NCBI GenBank assembly: GCA_041946825.1
Contig: JBHGBD010000023.1
Span: forward strand, 1-64,000
Direction: 5' to 3'
Length of the DNA stretch: 64,000 bases
DNA from: CAZTHM01 sp041946825
GTDB lineage: Bacteria; Acidobacteriota; Terriglobia; UBA7540
Below the pieces are notes generated by a model that did no database searches, had not been told where the DNA came from, and saw only the letters and a list, made by a program, of their open reading frames with translations. Within the stretch, counting starts at the first letter, position 1, and each line of letters starts with the position of its first letter. The position numbers and the translations under genes were made by a program. Below, piece by piece: positions 60,616 through 64,000 of the stretch.

Positions 60616-63042
60616 ATGCGAATAAGAATTCTCATCTCAGGCATTCTTATTCTCATCGCGCCTCTGGCGCGCGCCGCCCGACGCCCTCCCCACACCTGGG
60701 CCGTGATCGCCGGTCGGGATCTTGACGCACGGATCCGACGCCATATCGAGTCCTTGGCGGCCAACGACCAGGCGTTGATCCGTTACTTCGCAAGCGCGCG
60801 CGATGCGGGCCACGTCAGGTTGCGCCCCGGGGACCTCACCCTCGAGATCATCCAGGAGAAAGATCCCATCTCGTATCGCGCAACGCTCCGCCTGCTGTCC
60901 GGCGACGCCGGCAAAACTATCACGCCGGAACTGGCGCGGGAGGGCTACGACCTGAGCGTCACTTACCCGCGCGGCACCGTGCCCAATCGGATCCGCATCA
61001 CTGCCTCCGCTCCCACAGGATTTCATCATGCATTGATGCGCATCCCCGACCTGCTCCGCCTCCCGCCGGAGAAGGTTCCGTCGCATCTATTCCCCAACCC
61101 AAAGCTCTGCGCGGTAACGCGTGCGGCGGGGGCGGCGGTTGTGACGTTGGCGGATTTCCCTTCTTTCCCCGAGCGCGGAATTGTTGAAGGTTTCTACGGC
61201 ACGCCGTGGGGCCATCAGGACCGGCTCGACATGTTGCGATTCGAGGGCCAGCACGGGATGAACGTCTATTACTACGCGCCGAAAAATGATCCCTACCACC
61301 GCAAGCTCTGGCGCGATCCCTATCCGCCCGAGGAACAGAAACAGCTGGGCGAACTGGTGATGGCAGCGCGCGCGAATTTTGTGGACTTCTGCTTCGCCAT
61401 CAGCCCGGGGCTTTCGATGACTTACTCGAGCGATGACGATTTCAAGGCGCTCACCGCGAAACTCGACGGCGTCGCGAAGCTCGGCACCTCATGTTTCGCC
61501 CTGTTTCTCGATGATGTCCCCCAGGAACTTCAGAACCCACAGGATCTCGAACAATTCAAGACGCTCGCCGCCGCTCATGCGTCGGTCATCAACAGGCTCG
61601 ACGATCACTTGAAGGAACAGTCTCCGGCCAACCGCCTGGTGGTAACCCCGACCACTTACACCAACCTCTGGGGCAGCCGCGATTACATCCGCGATTTGGG
61701 CACGGCGGTCAACCCGGACGTCGAACTCGTTTGGACGGGGCCGGAGGTGGCTTCGCCCGTGATTACCCTGGAGCAAGCCAAGGAATGGGGAGATTATCTG
61801 CGTCGCAAGCCGCTTATCTGGGACAACTTTCCGGTGAACGATGGCCGCTCCTGGCGCGTGCATCTCGGCCCGTTGCGCGATCGCGATGCGCGCTTGCCCG
61901 AAGCGGTCGGCGGATTGATTTCGAACGCCATGAATCAGCCGCGCGCCTCCATGATCCCGCTGGCCACGATCGCGGACTATTTGTGGAATCCCGCCGCCTA
62001 CGATCCGGAGCGCTCGCTCGCGAACGCCGTGACTGACCAATACGGCAAGGACGCTCCCCGACTCCTTGCCCCGATCCTGAAAATCTACGGCGATTATTGG
62101 TGGGACGAGAACGTGTTCACACCGCTGTTTCAGGAGCGCCGCTACCCGATCGACGTTCCTGAGATCGAGCGGAAAACCGCCCAACTCGAAACCGCGCTCA
62201 AAGGAATCCAGATGCGCGGCGGTTTCCAGAGACTTTATGCCGAACTCGAGCCATTTCCCGGCCGAATCCGCGAACGCCTCGCCAAGCTGAGAACGGACCC
62301 GACGTTCGAGGGACTGGCCGACGGTAGACTCCAATGGCGTGAAGATTACGCTGTTTTGACCGCTCCCAGGATCAGCTCCCCGGTTGCGCATGACGGCGAA
62401 TTCGCGAAGTGGCGAGCCGCAAAAGTGTACGACCTGAACGCCGCGACGCAGATCGTCCAGGGATCAAAATGGTGGAAGGGCCCCGACCAGTTCTCGGCGC
62501 GCGTGGCATTCGGTTGGGATGAGAAATACTTCTACGTTGGCGTGGACGTGAGCAACGCCGCGCTCTGCCAGCCCTTCACAGGACGAGGGATTGAGAACGG
62601 CGACGCTTTCACGCTGACTCTCGAAACGGCGTTCCGTAAGCATTTCGAGAGCACGCGCCCCATGGGCGATGAATATCGCCTGCTGTTCAGCCCAGGAAAC
62701 TTCGCCGGCGTTGAGCCGAGTATTTATTCCGACGAAGACTATCTTCCACCGCGCGCCCAGCCACACAACTACGCCCAGGAAATCAGCACGGCGTGGAAGA
62801 GGACCGCCAATGGCTTCTCTGGAGACATCGCCATCCCCGTTTCCTTCTTCGAGGGTAAGAAATTTTCCGAAGGGTACGAAATAGGGATCGAATACGGAGC
62901 CCAAAAGGTTTTTCCCGAGCCCGGCAAGGGAATTGCGGATAAGGAATCCCGGCGTATCGTGTTTTCCTCAAAGGCCGCACAGGCGTTTCACGCGCGATTA
63001 ACAAATCCGTCCAGTTATCAACGCTTGGTACTAGGGAAGTAG
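60616..63042 (+). CDS. Secreted GH84 beta-N-acetylglucosaminidase (O-GlcNAcase/hyaluronidase-like)
   Basis: This 808-residue enzyme has a signal peptide (MRIRILISGILILIAPLARA), an N-terminal alpha/beta domain (about 25-180), then the GH84 barrel beginning RGIVEGFYGTPWG (about 188-199). The catalytic Asp pair is in LFLDDVPQELQN (Asp299, Asp300). A helical stretch is followed by a C-terminal beta domain (about 590-790; WKGPDQFSARVAFGWDEKYF, with KYFYVGVDV) that resembles carbohydrate-binding CBM9/DOMON-type folds. It removes terminal beta-GlcNAc using neighbouring-group catalysis. With GH18 and the two transporters it suggests use of GlcNAc-rich glycans. Confidence 0.92.
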   Translation: MRIRILISGILILIAPLARAARRPPHTWAVIAGRDLDARIRRHIESLAANDQALIRYFASARDAGHVRLRPGDLTLEIIQEKDPISYRATLRLLSGDAGKTITPELAREGYDLSVTYPRGTVPNRIRITASAPTGFHHALMRIPDLLRLPPEKVPSHLFPNPKLCAVTRAAGAAVVTLADFPSFPERGIVEGFYGTPWGHQDRLDMLRFEGQHGMNVYYYAPKNDPYHRKLWRDPYPPEEQKQLGELVMAARANFVDFCFAISPGLSMTYSSDDDFKALTAKLDGVAKLGTSCFALFLDDVPQELQNPQDLEQFKTLAAAHASVINRLDDHLKEQSPANRLVVTPTTYTNLWGSRDYIRDLGTAVNPDVELVWTGPEVASPVITLEQAKEWGDYLRRKPLIWDNFPVNDGRSWRVHLGPLRDRDARLPEAVGGLISNAMNQPRASMIPLATIADYLWNPAAYDPERSLANAVTDQYGKDAPRLLAPILKIYGDYWWDENVFTPLFQERRYPIDVPEIERKTAQLETALKGIQMRGGFQRLYAELEPFPGRIRERLAKLRTDPTFEGLADGRLQWREDYAVLTAPRISSPVAHDGEFAKWRAAKVYDLNAATQIVQGSKWWKGPDQFSARVAFGWDEKYFYVGVDVSNAALCQPFTGRGIENGDAFTLTLETAFRKHFESTRPMGDEYRLLFSPGNFAGVEPSIYSDEDYLPPRAQPHNYAQEISTAWKRTANGFSGDIAIPVSFFEGKKFSEGYEIGIEYGAQKVFPEPGKGIADKESRRIVFSSKAAQAFHARLTNPSSYQRLVLGK

Positions 63043-63130
63043 CGCCGGCCGCGCCCGGAGGGGAAGCAGGCAAGACTCTTGGCTCCTGACACGGTAGGGG
63101 TAAGTTCCTCCGGCGCTAAAAGGCAAAGAG

Positions 63131-63715
63131 ATGCGACGATCCAAATCGCTGATCGGCGTGGTCGTGGTACTCCTCGCCATCGCTGCCGCGCGCTTTTATC
63201 CTGACCTCAAGCGCCGGCAGGCCGAGCCGCACCGGGATGCAACTCCGGTGTCGGTTCCCGGCGCCGCGCCTATCGAGGGCCCGTATTTTTCCGACCGCGA
63301 CCGCGTAGCCGAGCGGATCATTGCCGCCATCAATCACACCAGAAGGAGTCTTCACATCGCTGTCTACGCCCTAACGCACGCGGATATTGCTTCGGCAATC
63401 GAGTCCGCTGCCCAACGAGGCGTGGAAGTCCGTATTGTCTCCGACCAGCGTCAGGCGAACGAACCCTCCTCGGAGATTTCCTTTCTGCGCTCGAAAGGGG
63501 TGGCGATTCGCCTCAGCCGCGGCTACAAGGGCGACCGCTCGATCATGCATAACAAATTCGCGGTCTTTGATGGACGGTTGGCGGTTACTGGAAGCTTCAA
63601 CTGGACGACGAGCGCCGACCATTACAATTTCGAAAACGCCGTGTTCATTTCCGATCCGGCGGGTGTGGCGCGGTTTGAAGTGGAATTCGAGCGAATCTGG
63701 GCGCAGGCAAGGTAG
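63131..63715 (+). CDS. Phospholipase D-family nuclease-like protein (Nuc type)
   Basis: This 194-residue protein has an N-terminal membrane anchor or signal (SLIGVVVVLLAIAAARF) and one PLD-type HKD motif, HNKFAVFDG (about 143-151), with GSFNWT after it. Single-HKD proteins of this size, such as Salmonella Nuc, dimerise to form one active site and cleave DNA. A phospholipase role is possible. It lies 88 bp after the GH84 gene on the same strand, but a shared function is not obvious. A weak AAGG precedes the ATG. Confidence 0.85.
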   Translation: MRRSKSLIGVVVVLLAIAAARFYPDLKRRQAEPHRDATPVSVPGAAPIEGPYFSDRDRVAERIIAAINHTRRSLHIAVYALTHADIASAIESAAQRGVEVRIVSDQRQANEPSSEISFLRSKGVAIRLSRGYKGDRSIMHNKFAVFDGRLAVTGSFNWTTSADHYNFENAVFISDPAGVARFEVEFERIWAQAR

Positions 63716-63747
63716 GGGGATGGGACCAGTGGCGCTTGAGCGTGCCG

Positions 63748-64000
63748 CTATTTCTTCTGCAGCGCGGGCAGCAGGTGCTGCGCCACGAAAAGCTCATAGG
63801 TCTTTCGCACTTCGTCTGTCACGGGAGCGCTGATGAGCGGGCGATCACCCTCGGCGTGCAAGTAGGTGTCGCCGGCAACCCCGAACGGACCGGGGTCCGT
63901 CTTCATGAACTTCTCCTGATCGGCAATCCCAAACTCGTAAAACTCCTTGGCGGTGTAAGTCTTCATCTGCTCCGGGCCGATCTTCCCCACGCTCCGCACG
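63748..64000 (-). CDS. C-terminal part of a gene of unknown function (runs off the right edge)
   Basis: The minus-strand frame stays open to the edge of the window and codes for at least 84 residues ending VAQHLLPALQKK. No start is required within the window, so it is read as the 3' end of a larger gene. The visible part has no motif I can name; its mix of acidic and aromatic residues looks like a soluble protein. It is convergent with the PLD-like gene. Confidence 0.55.
   Translation of the reverse strand, partial: VRSVGKIGPEQMKTYTAKEFYEFGIADQEKFMKTDPGPFGVAGDTYLHAEGDRPLISAPVTDEVRKTYELFVAQHLLPALQKK

Overview
The window is a gene-dense, moderately GC-rich bacterial chromosome segment of 64 kb. 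It has about 53 protein-coding genes, mostly in short same-strand runs. Gene content points to a diderm with an outer membrane: TolC, RND and membrane-fusion proteins, an Mla/MCE lipid-transport set, and Tat- and Sec-exported hydrolases. Many protein types, such as YfhO-like membrane proteins, a membrane-fused spermidine-synthase-like protein, zf-HC2 anti-sigma factors and an octaheme HAO-like cytochrome, are familiar from Acidobacteriota. I infer an Acidobacteriota soil or sediment lineage, but there is no rRNA or marker phylogeny here to prove it. No tRNA, rRNA, insertion sequence, prophage or CRISPR array was seen.

Layout. 0.3-2.4 kb: a receiver-only response regulator lacking its phosphoacceptor Asp, and a secreted PIG-L deacetylase (minus strand). 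2.6-10 kb (plus): MFS carrier, DegT aminotransferase, acyl-CoA ligase, lactate permease and a DUF362 protein. 10-21.6 kb: two facing gene runs that look like an envelope glycosylation locus. It holds a membrane sulfatase-like enzyme with a Thr nucleophile, a membrane SAM-fold protein, a YfhO-like protein, two tandem GT-C paralogues and a GT2-GtrA fusion. 21.7-29.1 kb (minus): OsmC, TolC, MFP, RND, DUF2892 and Usp in one operon. 29.3-33.2 kb: an APC permease, an octaheme HAO-like cytochrome c, and an ECF sigma/anti-sigma pair.

33.2-37.3 kb (minus): an MCE lipid transporter (MlaD, MlaF, MlaE) preceded by a STAS protein and an RsbW-like kinase, then an unlisted 58-residue Cys-rich protein. 37.5-41.9 kb (plus): the complete glycine cleavage operon gcvT-gcvH-gcvPA-gcvPB. 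42-47 kb: a stand-alone diiron beta-lactamase-fold protein, a DinB protein, a second ECF sigma/anti-sigma pair, a Tat-exported esterase and a type II NADH dehydrogenase. 47.4-53.2 kb: smc, purC, a CvpA protein and a Fis-type regulator. 53.3-56.1 kb: a secreted TPR protein with a clear terminator, and an alpha-solenoid protein with an internal duplication. 56.4-63.7 kb (plus): a GlcNAc-glycan cluster (SSS symporter, APC permease, GH18, GH84) and a PLD-type nuclease. A partial gene of unknown function runs off the right edge.

Non-coding highlights are a regulatory block of about 73 bp, carrying TGTGTAAC-N13-GTTACACA, duplicated upstream of the diiron protein and between DinB and the ECF gene. 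There are also three intergenic arrays of 7- or 8-mers, two of them arranged as facing inverted arrays, plus several sigma70-type promoters.
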